Source: DASUXA01 sp036378155 (GTDB lineage Bacteria > Actinomycetota > Actinomycetes > Mycobacteriales > Micromonosporaceae). From it: 34,094 nucleotides of DNA. Made by a program: the position numbers and the translations under genes. This document shows positions 23,967 through 30,950 of this stretch, piece by piece. The notes under the pieces were generated by a model. That model made no database searches, was not told where the DNA came from, and was given only the letters and a program-made list of their open reading frames with translations. The stretch covers positions 1 through 34,094 of the forward strand of contig DASUXA010000005.1 in NCBI GenBank assembly GCA_036378155.1, given 5' to 3'. Each line of letters begins with the position of its first letter. Position 1 is the first letter of the stretch.

Positions 23967-25316
23967 TCAGTTGTCCGCGGCGACGTCCGATTCCGGAACG
24001 AAGCCGGGCAGCCACCGCTCGACGACCGAACGGTACGGCGCCTTGGCCTCCAGTTGGCACAGCACCCCGATCGAGCCCAGCGTCACCCGGTGGATGAGCA
24101 GGTACGAGGGGGGCAGGTTGAGCGAGCGGCCCAGTTGGTATGCGGGGCTGCGCGGGTTGCCCAGTCGTGCCGCCTCGCTCCTCAGCCACGCCCGTGTGAA
24201 CCGGAACTCGTCGACTGCGATCGGTTCCAGCATCGGCCGCAGGTAGTCCAGCAGCCCGTCGGCGTCGACGTCCGTGTCGGGCTTGAGGAACCCCTCGTGG
24301 CGTAGTCCGTCGACGACGCCGGCGGCGTCCCCGTCGAGCGCCATCCGGGTGATCCGACCGATCTCGACGGGGTGCCCGCCGGGCAGGCGAGCCACCGCTC
24401 CGAAGTCGATCACGCCGAGCCGACCGTCCGGCATCAGGCGGAAGTTGCCGGGATGCGGGTCGGCGTGCAGCAGTCCGAGCCGGGCCGGCGCCGAGAAATG
24501 CAGGGTGGCCATGAGCAGTCCGGCGCGGTCGCGTTCGTCCTCTGAGCCGGAGGCGATGATCCGCGACAACGGTGTACCGTCGATCCACTCCGTGACCAGC
24601 ACACGCGGTGCGGCGGCGATCACCTTCGGCACGAGGATCTCGCCGTCGCGCGCGTACTCCTCGGCGAACGCGCGCTGGGTCTCGGCCTCCATCTCGTAGT
24701 CGAGTTCCTCGACGATGCGCTCCCGTAGTTCGGCGATCAGCGGCTTCACGTCGAGCCCCGGCTGGATGACCTTGAACAGCCCGGACAGCCGGGCCAACTG
24801 GTTGAGGTCGGCGAGCAGCGCGTCACCCGCCCCCGGGTACTGGATCTTGACCGCTACCGGGACACCGCCCTTCTTGCCGCGTTTGCGCCAGATTCCGCGG
24901 TGTACCTGCCCGATGCTGGCCGCCGCAGCCGGAGAATCGTCGAACTCGCGGAAGTGGCGCTGCCAGTCTTCCCCGAGCGAGGTGGCGAGCACCTTGTGAA
25001 CGCTCGCGGCGGGCAGCGGCGGTGCGGCCTCCTGAAGCCGGGTGAGCGCCTGGCGGTACGGCCCCGCCATCTCCTCCGGCAGGGCCGCCTCGAACACCGA
25101 CAGCGCCTGGCCGAACTTCATCGCCCCGCCCTTGAGCTGGCCGAGAACGCTGAACAGATGCTCGGCGGTGCGCTGCTGCACCTCGGCCGAGATGACCTCG
25201 GAGGCGACCCCGGTGACACGCTTGCCGAGGCCCAGCGCCGCCCTTCCAGCGAGGCCGAGGGGTAGGGAGGCTAACCGGGCGGTACGGGCGGCGGCGCGCC
25301 GCGGGATCTCGGTCAC
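23967..25316 (-). CDS. ABC1/UbiB-family atypical kinase (AarF-like)
   Basis: The 449-residue protein has the UbiB/ADCK signature set. It has the KxGQ motif (LKGGAMKFGQALS, about 61-73), the alanine-rich nucleotide loop (AAAASIGQVHRG), the conserved lysine in VPVAVKIQYPG, the ExD-type stretch EELDYEMEAE, catalytic LLHADPHPGNF and the metal-binding VIDFGAVARL. No C-terminal transmembrane helices are evident, so it is probably soluble or peripheral. UbiB proteins act as ATPases or kinases for membrane-lipid or quinone-related steps; the target here is unknown. Mycobacteria have the same gene next to whiB7. The GTG at 25316 overlaps the upstream stop (GTGA) and also follows CACAAT-N6, so it could have its own leaderless transcript as well as read-through. 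Confidence 0.9.
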   Translation of the reverse strand: MTEIPRRAAARTARLASLPLGLAGRAALGLGKRVTGVASEVISAEVQQRTAEHLFSVLGQLKGGAMKFGQALSVFEAALPEEMAGPYRQALTRLQEAAPPLPAASVHKVLATSLGEDWQRHFREFDDSPAAAASIGQVHRGIWRKRGKKGGVPVAVKIQYPGAGDALLADLNQLARLSGLFKVIQPGLDVKPLIAELRERIVEELDYEMEAETQRAFAEEYARDGEILVPKVIAAAPRVLVTEWIDGTPLSRIIASGSEDERDRAGLLMATLHFSAPARLGLLHADPHPGNFRLMPDGRLGVIDFGAVARLPGGHPVEIGRITRMALDGDAAGVVDGLRHEGFLKPDTDVDADGLLDYLRPMLEPIAVDEFRFTRAWLRSEAARLGNPRSPAYQLGRSLNLPPSYLLIHRVTLGSIGVLCQLEAKAPYRSVVERWLPGFVPESDVAADN

Positions 25317-26455
25317 CCGATCATTGTGCCCTCGCTGGCTGAATACAGCTTGTGAGAAGCCCCTCGGCTTGGCCTGCGGGCGCAGTCGCAGGTCGGATGC
25401 GGTGGCCAGGTACGGCGACGTTCGTCGCCCGGACCGTCGATCTCGATGGTCGCGCCGTGGGTCCGGGTGGGGCGCCCGTCGATGTAGGCGAGCGCCTCGG
25501 CGACGGCGTACGCCACGCCGGCGAGCGTCGTGGCGAGCGCGCACGGCTCGCACGTCGGGGTGGACGTCGACAGTTGGGCGACCAGCGCGGGCCAGGCTGG
25601 GTCGCGGTCGCGTCGGTGCAGGTCGAGGCAGTGCAGGCAGGGTGAGCCGGCGGGCTCGACCAGCGGGCCGACGACGACGGTCGCGTCCCGTACCGCGACC
25701 ACGAGGTGAGGCAGGAGGCGCCGGGCGTATGCCGCGGCCGCGAGATTCGCCGGGCGTCCCGTCCCCGCCTGGACGACGAACGTCGCGCCGCCCCCGCGCA
25801 GCGGGCTGACGTCGGTGCCCGGCGCGAGGCGGGTCAGCGACTCCGCCACCGCGATGGAGCGTGGTCGACCCGCGTCGCCGGGCGAGAGGCGCAGCAGCGC
25901 CACGTCGTACGCATCGGTCCGTCCCGTGATCGCCGGGTCGACGTGCCCGACGCCGGCGGTGGCGAGCGCCTGCGCGATCGGTCCGGCGAGCCGGCTGGCG
26001 CCGGTCACCAGGACCCGCGCGTCGGCGCGGCGGCGCAGCACCTCGGCTGGAGCGGGCTGTGCATCGCCGGGTTGCGAATCGCCGGGCGGCGGGAGCCGCG
26101 CCTGGGCGAGGCGACGGCGCCGGCCGAGCGCCAGCGCGGCCGCCTCTTCACCCAGCCGTCGTCGCGCCGGTTCCGGGAGCCAGGACGGCAGGACAGACTC
26201 GGTGGGTACCGCGAGGCGGGCATCGCACAGGACGTCCAGCAGTTGGCGGGCGTCCGATTCCGGTATGCCCGCCGCGAGCGCGTCATCGAGCACCCGGCGT
26301 TCGCAGCGCGTGCCGTCGAGCAGGTCGAGCAGGCGCGCCACGCGTGGACGGGCGAACTCGAAGACCACCGCGCGTCGCGGGTCGGTGCCGAGCTGGACAG
26401 TGCGCGCGTCGCGCCACATCCGACGTAGTCCCGGCAGCAGGAGGAGGCCGCTCAT
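25313..26455 (-). CDS. TOMM cyclodehydratase/leader-binding-like E1 protein (ThiF-related), orphan
   Basis: The 380-residue protein resembles the cyclodehydratase-type (TIGR03882-like) E1 proteins of thiazole/oxazole peptide clusters. It has an N-terminal winged-helix-like part (about 1-80, VVFEFARPRVARLLDLLDG), a charged linker and a Rossmann segment at about 145-180 (VLVTGASRLAGPIAQALATA). The C-terminal half contains SPCLHCLDLHRRDRDPAWP, CEPCALATT and HPTCDCARR, whose cysteines look like structural zinc sites. The nucleotide loop GASRLAG departs from GxGxxG, so adenylation activity is doubtful. No YcaO or precursor-peptide gene is in the window. Its stop overlaps the ABC1 kinase start. An equivalent gene sits in the same place in mycobacteria, so it belongs to a conserved chromosomal locus rather than a recent peptide cluster. 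Confidence 0.75.
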   Translation of the reverse strand: MSGLLLLPGLRRMWRDARTVQLGTDPRRAVVFEFARPRVARLLDLLDGTRCERRVLDDALAAGIPESDARQLLDVLCDARLAVPTESVLPSWLPEPARRRLGEEAAALALGRRRRLAQARLPPPGDSQPGDAQPAPAEVLRRRADARVLVTGASRLAGPIAQALATAGVGHVDPAITGRTDAYDVALLRLSPGDAGRPRSIAVAESLTRLAPGTDVSPLRGGGATFVVQAGTGRPANLAAAAYARRLLPHLVVAVRDATVVVGPLVEPAGSPCLHCLDLHRRDRDPAWPALVAQLSTSTPTCEPCALATTLAGVAYAVAEALAYIDGRPTRTHGATIEIDGPGDERRRTWPPHPTCDCARRPSRGASHKLYSASEGTMIG

Positions 26456-26656
26456 GTCGACAGGCTGTCATCCGCGGACGCCGATCATGCGGCTGTCCAC
26501 AGGCGCTCCCGCCGCTTTCGCGGTCATCCACAGCGTGGTCGAGCGGCGCCGACGCGGGGGTACGGCGACATGGCGGCGAGCCGGTACCTCGTCGCCACGT
26601 CGCCGGCTGCCGGCCGTGCCACGGTCCAGGGACCGCCGACCGACCGGCGTGATCGG

Positions 26657-26818
26657 TCAGGCCTTGCCGAGGATGCGGTTGACGGTGGTGCCGCACACCG
26701 GGCACTGACCCTTCGCCATCCGCATACCGCTCTTGGAGACCTCTACGCGGCCGTCGAAGTCACGCTTCTCCTTGCACTTGACGCAGTAGCCGTTGTACTT
26801 CTCCGCCGTGTTGGTCAC
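26657..26818 (-). CDS. DUF5679-type small zinc-ribbon protein
   Basis: This complete 53-residue protein has two CxxC knuckles: C12-VK-C15 and C39-PV-C42, with the central stretch KRDFDGRVEVSKSGMRMAKG. The pattern is that of the small zinc-ribbon proteins conserved in actinobacteria (DUF5679), whose role is not known. The GTG at 26818 is preceded by GGGAGG four bases away. The gene lies 201 bp upstream of the E1-like gene on the same strand and may be cotranscribed with it. The 201-bp gap has two DnaA-like 9-mers (26493-26501 and 26524-26532) and no gene. Confidence 0.85.
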   Translation of the reverse strand: MTNTAEKYNGYCVKCKEKRDFDGRVEVSKSGMRMAKGQCPVCGTTVNRILGKA

Positions 26819-27209
26819 GGTGCCTCCCTCTGGTGATCGCCGAACGCGCGCGCCCGGCCCCGCTCGCGCGGACCGTACCCAGCGCAAAGCTGTACCCACG
26901 CGGGCCGGCGCCGACACTGTGAGCAAATCAACCGGTCAATGGTGCGCCACTGAGCGGCGGGGATGAGCGTTTTTATCTAGGACACGCCGGACAAGCGACG
27001 CAGAACGCTGTTCACATCTTGTGGATACGGTGTGGATAGGGCTGTGGAGGAGCGGCTGGTGTGTGACCAGAATTTTTGGATAAGTGGCTACTCATCAGGA
27101 CGTACCAACTGCCGGTCGTTCGTTGGGTCTTGCGTCGGATAGGTGTGTACCGGCTAGCGTGCGTGCGTGGGCGGAACCTCTGTCATCCCCGGCTGATCAG
27201 GCCGGGTCG
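26819..27209. other. 391-bp divergent intergenic region
   Basis: No gene is seen here. It holds a minus-strand TACGGT (26877-26872) that could serve the zinc-ribbon gene, a short T-rich stretch (GTTTTTATCTAG, near 26970) and a cluster of DnaA-like 9-mers at 27020-27083. A plus-strand TAGCGT (27155-27160) could be the -10 box of the metallopeptidase gene. Confidence 0.5.
27020..27083 (+). other. Cluster of three DnaA-like 9-mers
   Basis: TGTGGATAC (27020-27028), TGTGGATAG (27031-27039) and TTTGGATAA (27075-27083) each differ by one base from TGTGGATAA. All are on the same strand, and the first two are 11 bp apart, one helical turn. No replication-initiation gene is nearby. Confidence 0.4.
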
Positions 27210-27740
27210 ATGACTCCCGGGCGCAAGCCGGTGGTCGAAGTGCGGCGCAGCTCGCGTCGCCGCCGCACAGTGTCCGCGTACCGCGACGGCGAGCGGGTCG
27301 TGGTGCTCATTCCGGCGAAGTTCTCCCACGCCGAGGAGCGCGAGTGGGTCGACCGGATGCTGCAGCGTCTCGACGCCCGGGAGCGGCGCGCCCGCCGTAC
27401 CGACACCGACCTGCACGACCGCGCGGTCCGGCTGGCGAATCGCTACTACCCGGACCATCCGGGCGCGGCGCGGCCGACGAGCGTGCGCTGGGTCGCCAAC
27501 CAGAACGGGCGGTGGGGGTCGTGCACCCCGGCCGACGGCTCGATCCGGGTGTCCGAACGGCTGCTCGTGATGCCGGACTGGGTCATCGACTACGTGCTGC
27601 TGCACGAACTCGCGCATCTGGTGGTGGCGAACCACGGCCCCGAGTTCTGGGCGCTGGTGAACCGGTACCCCAAGGCAGAACGGGCGCGCGGCTATCTTGA
27701 AGGCGTGTCAGCAGCGGCCGGCCTCGGAGTACACGAGTGA
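27210..27740 (+). CDS. YgjP/WssL-type (SprT-like) zinc metallopeptidase
   Basis: The 176-residue protein belongs to the YgjP-like family. It begins with the strand-rich VVEVRRSSRRRRTVSAYRDG, then IPAKFSHAEEREWVDRML, RWVANQNGRWGSCTPADGSI and LHELAHLVVANHGPEFW. The HELAH sequence gives zinc ligands H132 and H136 with catalytic E133; the third ligand is probably H142 in NHGPEFW. It has no signal peptide. The ATG at 27210 has only a weak ribosome site. The likely -10 box at 27155-27160 would give a leader of about 40 bases containing a nine-codon ORF that starts at the transcription start. The stop overlaps the next gene (GTGA). The substrate is unknown. Confidence 0.87.
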   Translation: MTPGRKPVVEVRRSSRRRRTVSAYRDGERVVVLIPAKFSHAEEREWVDRMLQRLDARERRARRTDTDLHDRAVRLANRYYPDHPGAARPTSVRWVANQNGRWGSCTPADGSIRVSERLLVMPDWVIDYVLLHELAHLVVANHGPEFWALVNRYPKAERARGYLEGVSAAAGLGVHE

Positions 27741-28348
27741 CGCGGCGCGTCGTCATCGCCCTGCTCACCCCGCCGGTCTGGGTACCGCCGGGCGTCGACC
27801 CGCACGCCTGGCGGCTGGCGCTCGCCGAGGACGTCGTCGATCTGCTCGCCACCCTCGCCCAGGTCGACGCGGCGGTGGCGGTACCCGTCGACGAGCGCGA
27901 GATCGCCGATGCGGTGCGTTGGCCGTCGACCACGGTGTATCCGCTCGCGTCGGCGACCCCCGGCGCGGCGCTCGCGGCCGCCGCGCTCGACGGGTACGAG
28001 CAGGCAGCTGTTCTGGCGTCGGACGCACCCGACCTGCCGGCGATGATGATCGGCAAGTTGTTGCGACCACTGTCGACCCGGGCGGCTGCCGCCGCTGCGG
28101 CGACCGGGGGCGGGCTGGTCGGAGTCGCGTGCCGGCTGCCCGTGCCGGACTGGCTCGCCACGGTGGACCTGGATGTATCGACAGTTACCGAACTGTCGGC
28201 GGCGGCGCCGCGCCGTGGTTCGGTCGCCGCGGCGCCCGGCTGGCACCGGCTACGCGGCGCCGAGGACCTGAGCAGCCTCGACCCCGCCGTGGAGGGCTGG
28301 GACGCGACGCGCGCGCTGCTCACCCGCGGTCAACTCGCGTTGGGCTGA
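27737..28348 (+). CDS. DUF2064-like GT-A-fold protein, function unknown
   Basis: The 203-residue protein looks like a nucleotidyl- or glycosyltransferase-like single-domain protein: VVIALLTPPVWVP at the first strand, a central EQAAVLASDAPDLPAMMIGKL segment (the DxPDLP pattern of DUF2064 and CofC/MobA-like folds), and VTEL-type strands near the end. Several canonical catalytic residues of GT-A enzymes cannot be assigned, so activity is uncertain. The GTG start overlaps the metallopeptidase stop by four bases, making a two-gene operon. Its 3' end overlaps the 3' end of the opposing DUF2342 gene by 19 bp, so the two genes terminate inside one another. Confidence 0.72.
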   Translation: MTRRVVIALLTPPVWVPPGVDPHAWRLALAEDVVDLLATLAQVDAAVAVPVDEREIADAVRWPSTTVYPLASATPGAALAAAALDGYEQAAVLASDAPDLPAMMIGKLLRPLSTRAAAAAAATGGGLVGVACRLPVPDWLATVDLDVSTVTELSAAAPRRGSVAAAPGWHRLRGAEDLSSLDPAVEGWDATRALLTRGQLALG

Positions 28349-29712
28349 GGCCCCTCTCCCGGTTCCCGTCCCCGCTCGTCCGGACCCGTCTCGTCGGACC
28401 CCGCTCCCGTCTCATCGGGCTGCTCGCCTGCCGCCCCGGTTTCCGACGGCTGCTCGCCCGCCGCCGCCTGCGCGGTGAACGCCTCGAGATCGCCGAGGTC
28501 GATCTCGCTGCGGGCGAACCGCTCCGGGTCGGCGAAGTCGTCCTCGCTCGGCAGCAGATCCGGGTGCCCCCACACGGCGTCACGGCCGGAGCTGCCGCGA
28601 TGCTCGGTCAGCGCCGCCCACAGCGCGGTCGCCTCGCGCAACCGACGCGGTCGAAGTTCGAGTCCGACGAGCGCCGCGAAGGTCTGCTCGGCGGGGCCAC
28701 CCGCGGCGCGGCGGCGCCGGAACGCCTCGCTCAGCCGTACCACGCCCGGCAGGCGATCACGCGCCGCAGTGTCCACGACGTGCCCGACCCACCCCTCGAC
28801 CAGCGCGAGCGCGGTCTCCAGCCGGGCGAGTGCCGCCTGCTGCTGCGGAGTGTCGTCGGGCGTGAAGACGCCCTCGACCGAGATTTCCTGCATCGCCTCC
28901 GGGTTGCCTGGATCGAACCGACCCATCGCCTCTTCGATCGCCTCGCGGTTGACCCGAATCCCCGCCGCGTACGTCTCGACCGCGGCCAACACATGACCGC
29001 GCAGCCACGGTACGTGGCCGAACAGTCGCTGATGTGCCGCCTCGCGCAGCGCCACGTACAGCCGCAGCTCGTCGGCGTCCACCTCGAGACCGTCGCCGTA
29101 CTCGCGGATGTTGGTCGGCAGCAACGCGGCGGTCCCCGCCGGACCCAGCGGGAGCCCGATGTCGCCGGCGGACAGCACCTCGGCGGCGAGCGATCCGAGC
29201 GCCTGACCGAGCTGGCCGCCGAACAGCGCGCCACCCAGCGTCGCCACCATGGTCTGCATCGGTCCGAGCTGGGCGCGCATCTCCTCGGGCACCAGGTCGC
29301 CCATCGCGCCCACCATGCGGGCGGCGACCGGGTCGCACAGCTTCCGCCACACCGGCAGCGTGTTGCTGATCCACTCCGCGCGTGTCCACGCGGTCGCGTC
29401 CCGGATGCCGGAAGGCAGCGCGCTGACCTCTTCGAGCCACAGATCGGCGAGGCGCAGCGCCTCGCTCACCGCGGCCCGCTCAGCCTCGCTCACCCGCGGA
29501 TCGCCCAGCGGGCCGCTGGCTCCCGGAATGGGCGCGCCGCCGGTCAGCGTGCTCAGCGCCACCTGCCTGGCGAGGTCCCAGTTCACCGGTCCGGAGCCGG
29601 GCATGTTGAGCATCTGCTGCAACTGGTTGAGAAACTGCTGCATCTGGGCCGGGTCGTTCGGGTCCGGTGCGGAGCCGCCGGGCAGTGCGAACCCGAAAGG
29701 GGTGTCCGTCAC
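28330..29712 (-). CDS. DUF2342 / zinc-dependent metalloprotease-family protein
   Basis: The 460-residue protein matches the actinobacterial DUF2342 family, annotated variously as zinc-dependent metalloprotease or F420-biosynthesis-associated protein. Landmarks are FLNQLQQMLNMPGSGPVNWD near the start, LPVWRKLCDPVAARM, LLPTNIREYGDGLEVDADEL, LYVALREAAHQRLFGHVPW, ALVEGWVGHVV and PERFARSEIDLGDLEAF. The possible metal site is EAAH rather than HExxH, so protease activity is unproven. The last 50 residues are acidic and repetitive (GEQPSETGA, GEQPDETGA). The GTG at 29712 follows TACGGT-N6 on the minus strand and is probably leaderless. It is divergent from the PDZ-Lon gene, the same arrangement as in mycobacteria. 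Confidence 0.88.
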   Translation of the reverse strand: MTDTPFGFALPGGSAPDPNDPAQMQQFLNQLQQMLNMPGSGPVNWDLARQVALSTLTGGAPIPGASGPLGDPRVSEAERAAVSEALRLADLWLEEVSALPSGIRDATAWTRAEWISNTLPVWRKLCDPVAARMVGAMGDLVPEEMRAQLGPMQTMVATLGGALFGGQLGQALGSLAAEVLSAGDIGLPLGPAGTAALLPTNIREYGDGLEVDADELRLYVALREAAHQRLFGHVPWLRGHVLAAVETYAAGIRVNREAIEEAMGRFDPGNPEAMQEISVEGVFTPDDTPQQQAALARLETALALVEGWVGHVVDTAARDRLPGVVRLSEAFRRRRAAGGPAEQTFAALVGLELRPRRLREATALWAALTEHRGSSGRDAVWGHPDLLPSEDDFADPERFARSEIDLGDLEAFTAQAAAGEQPSETGAAGEQPDETGAGSDETGPDERGREPGEGPQPNAS

Positions 29713-29718
29713 GCCTCC

Positions 29719-29724
29719 ACCGTA
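29719..29724 (-). promoter_or_regulatory. -10 box (TACGGT) for leaderless DUF2342 transcript
   Basis: On the minus strand TACGGT is followed by six bases and the GTG at 29712. A DnaA-like TCATCCACA lies at 29761-29769 in the same divergent gap. Confidence 0.55.
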
Positions 29725-29830
29725 CGCGACGGTGTCGCGCGGTGTCGCCGCTGCGCCGGTTCATCCACAGGCCGTCGTCCCGGTGTCCACACCCTGTCCA
29801 CCGCGGAACCCGGCATCCGGCGTCGACCGC

Positions 29831-29836
29831 TACGCT
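29831..29836 (+). promoter_or_regulatory. -10 box (TACGCT) for the PDZ-Lon gene
   Basis: TACGCT is followed by seven bases and the ATG at 29844, again leaderless in layout. Confidence 0.55.
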
Positions 29837-29843
29837 CGCTGCC

Positions 29844-30869
29844 ATGAAGCGTCGTGGCACCACCCTGCTCGTCGGCGCGATCCTGCTCGCCGTGCTGAGC
29901 CTGTTGTTCGCGCGCGTGCCGGTGCCGTACGTCGAGCTCGAACCCGGACCTACCGTCAACACGCTGGGCACCAGTGACGGTCACGACGTCATCAAGATCA
30001 CAGGTGTGCCCACGAGCACCTCTGCCGGGCAGTTGCGGCTGGTCACGGTCCAGGTCGCGCCGGAGATCAGCATCGGCGAGGCGATCAGGGGATGGTTCCA
30101 GCACGACTACGCCGTGGTGCCCCGCGAGCTGATCTATCCGCCGGACCAGACCGAGCAGCAGGTCGACCAGCAGAACGCGGAGGACTTCAAACAGTCGCAG
30201 AATTCCGCGGAGACAGCCGCGCTGCGCGCTTTGCACTACCCGGTCCAGGTCACCGTGACCCAACTGGTCGCCAACGCCGCCGCACAGGGGCACCTGGAGC
30301 CCGGCGACGTGATCACCAGCGTCGACGGTGAACAGGTGACCTCGGCGCAGAAGCTGGCGGACCTGGTCCGCGCGAAGCCGGTGGGCAGCGCCCTGGCGAT
30401 CGGCTACACGCGGGACGGCGCGCCGGCTACGACCACGATCACTACGGGTGCCGGCGAGAACGGAAAGCCGGCTCTCGGTGTCCAGGTCGAACAGAAGCAG
30501 CCGCACCCGTTCGAGATCAGTTTCGACCTCGACAAGATCGGCGGACCGAGCGCGGGGCTGATGTTCGCCCTCGGCATCATCGACAAGATCGACCCGACCG
30601 ACCTGACCGGCGGCATCGTCGTCGCAGGCACCGGCACGATCGACGACGACGGTGTGGTCGGGCCGATCGGCGGCGTACCGCAGAAGATGATCGGTGCCCG
30701 CGAGGCCGGCGCGACCGTGTTCCTCACGCCGGCGGACAACTGCGCCGAGGCGGTCGCCAACGCGGTACCCGGATTGCGCCTGGTCAAGGTCTCGAGCCTG
30801 GACGACGCGCTCAACGCGCTCAAGGCGCTCCGCGAACATCGCGAGCCCGCCCCGTGTACCGGGAAGTAG
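29844..30869 (+). CDS. Membrane-anchored PDZ and Lon-type (S16) serine protease
   Basis: This 341-residue protein has one N-terminal transmembrane helix (about 6-23), an outer region with VPYVELEPGPTVNTLG, a PDZ-like domain (about 135-190, LEPGDVITSVDGEQV) and a C-terminal Lon-type protease domain. The S16 catalytic dyad is visible: Ser236 in IGGPSAGLMF and Lys281 in GGVPQKMIGAREAG. It is the form known as YlbL/SdrC-like in other bacteria and lacks the AAA+ ATPase of true Lon, so it should process proteins outside the membrane without ATP. The ATG at 29844 is set by the leaderless TACGCT box. The UPF0182 gene follows 81 bp downstream and may be cotranscribed. Confidence 0.92.
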   Translation: MKRRGTTLLVGAILLAVLSLLFARVPVPYVELEPGPTVNTLGTSDGHDVIKITGVPTSTSAGQLRLVTVQVAPEISIGEAIRGWFQHDYAVVPRELIYPPDQTEQQVDQQNAEDFKQSQNSAETAALRALHYPVQVTVTQLVANAAAQGHLEPGDVITSVDGEQVTSAQKLADLVRAKPVGSALAIGYTRDGAPATTTITTGAGENGKPALGVQVEQKQPHPFEISFDLDKIGGPSAGLMFALGIIDKIDPTDLTGGIVVAGTGTIDDDGVVGPIGGVPQKMIGAREAGATVFLTPADNCAEAVANAVPGLRLVKVSSLDDALNALKALREHREPAPCTGK

Positions 30870-30950
30870 CGTCGTCACGATGTCCGTGGTGCCGCCCCGT
30901 ACGCTGGACGCCGAACCGCACGATCCGCCGTCGGTAAAGGTGATCAGACC

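Noticed and set aside
25313..26455. A thiazole/oxazole-modified peptide biosynthesis cluster
   Set aside because: No YcaO, dehydrogenase, transporter or precursor peptide is present; the E1-like gene sits in a conserved housekeeping neighbourhood.
26570..26836. Plus-strand 88-codon ORF opposite the zinc-ribbon gene
   Set aside because: It is antisense to a complete CxxC zinc-ribbon protein with a good Shine-Dalgarno and has no features of its own.
1688..27083. DnaA-like boxes as evidence for a replication origin
   Set aside because: Boxes are scattered, no dnaA/dnaN/gyrB or AT-rich unwinding element is present, and the surrounding genes are not origin neighbours.
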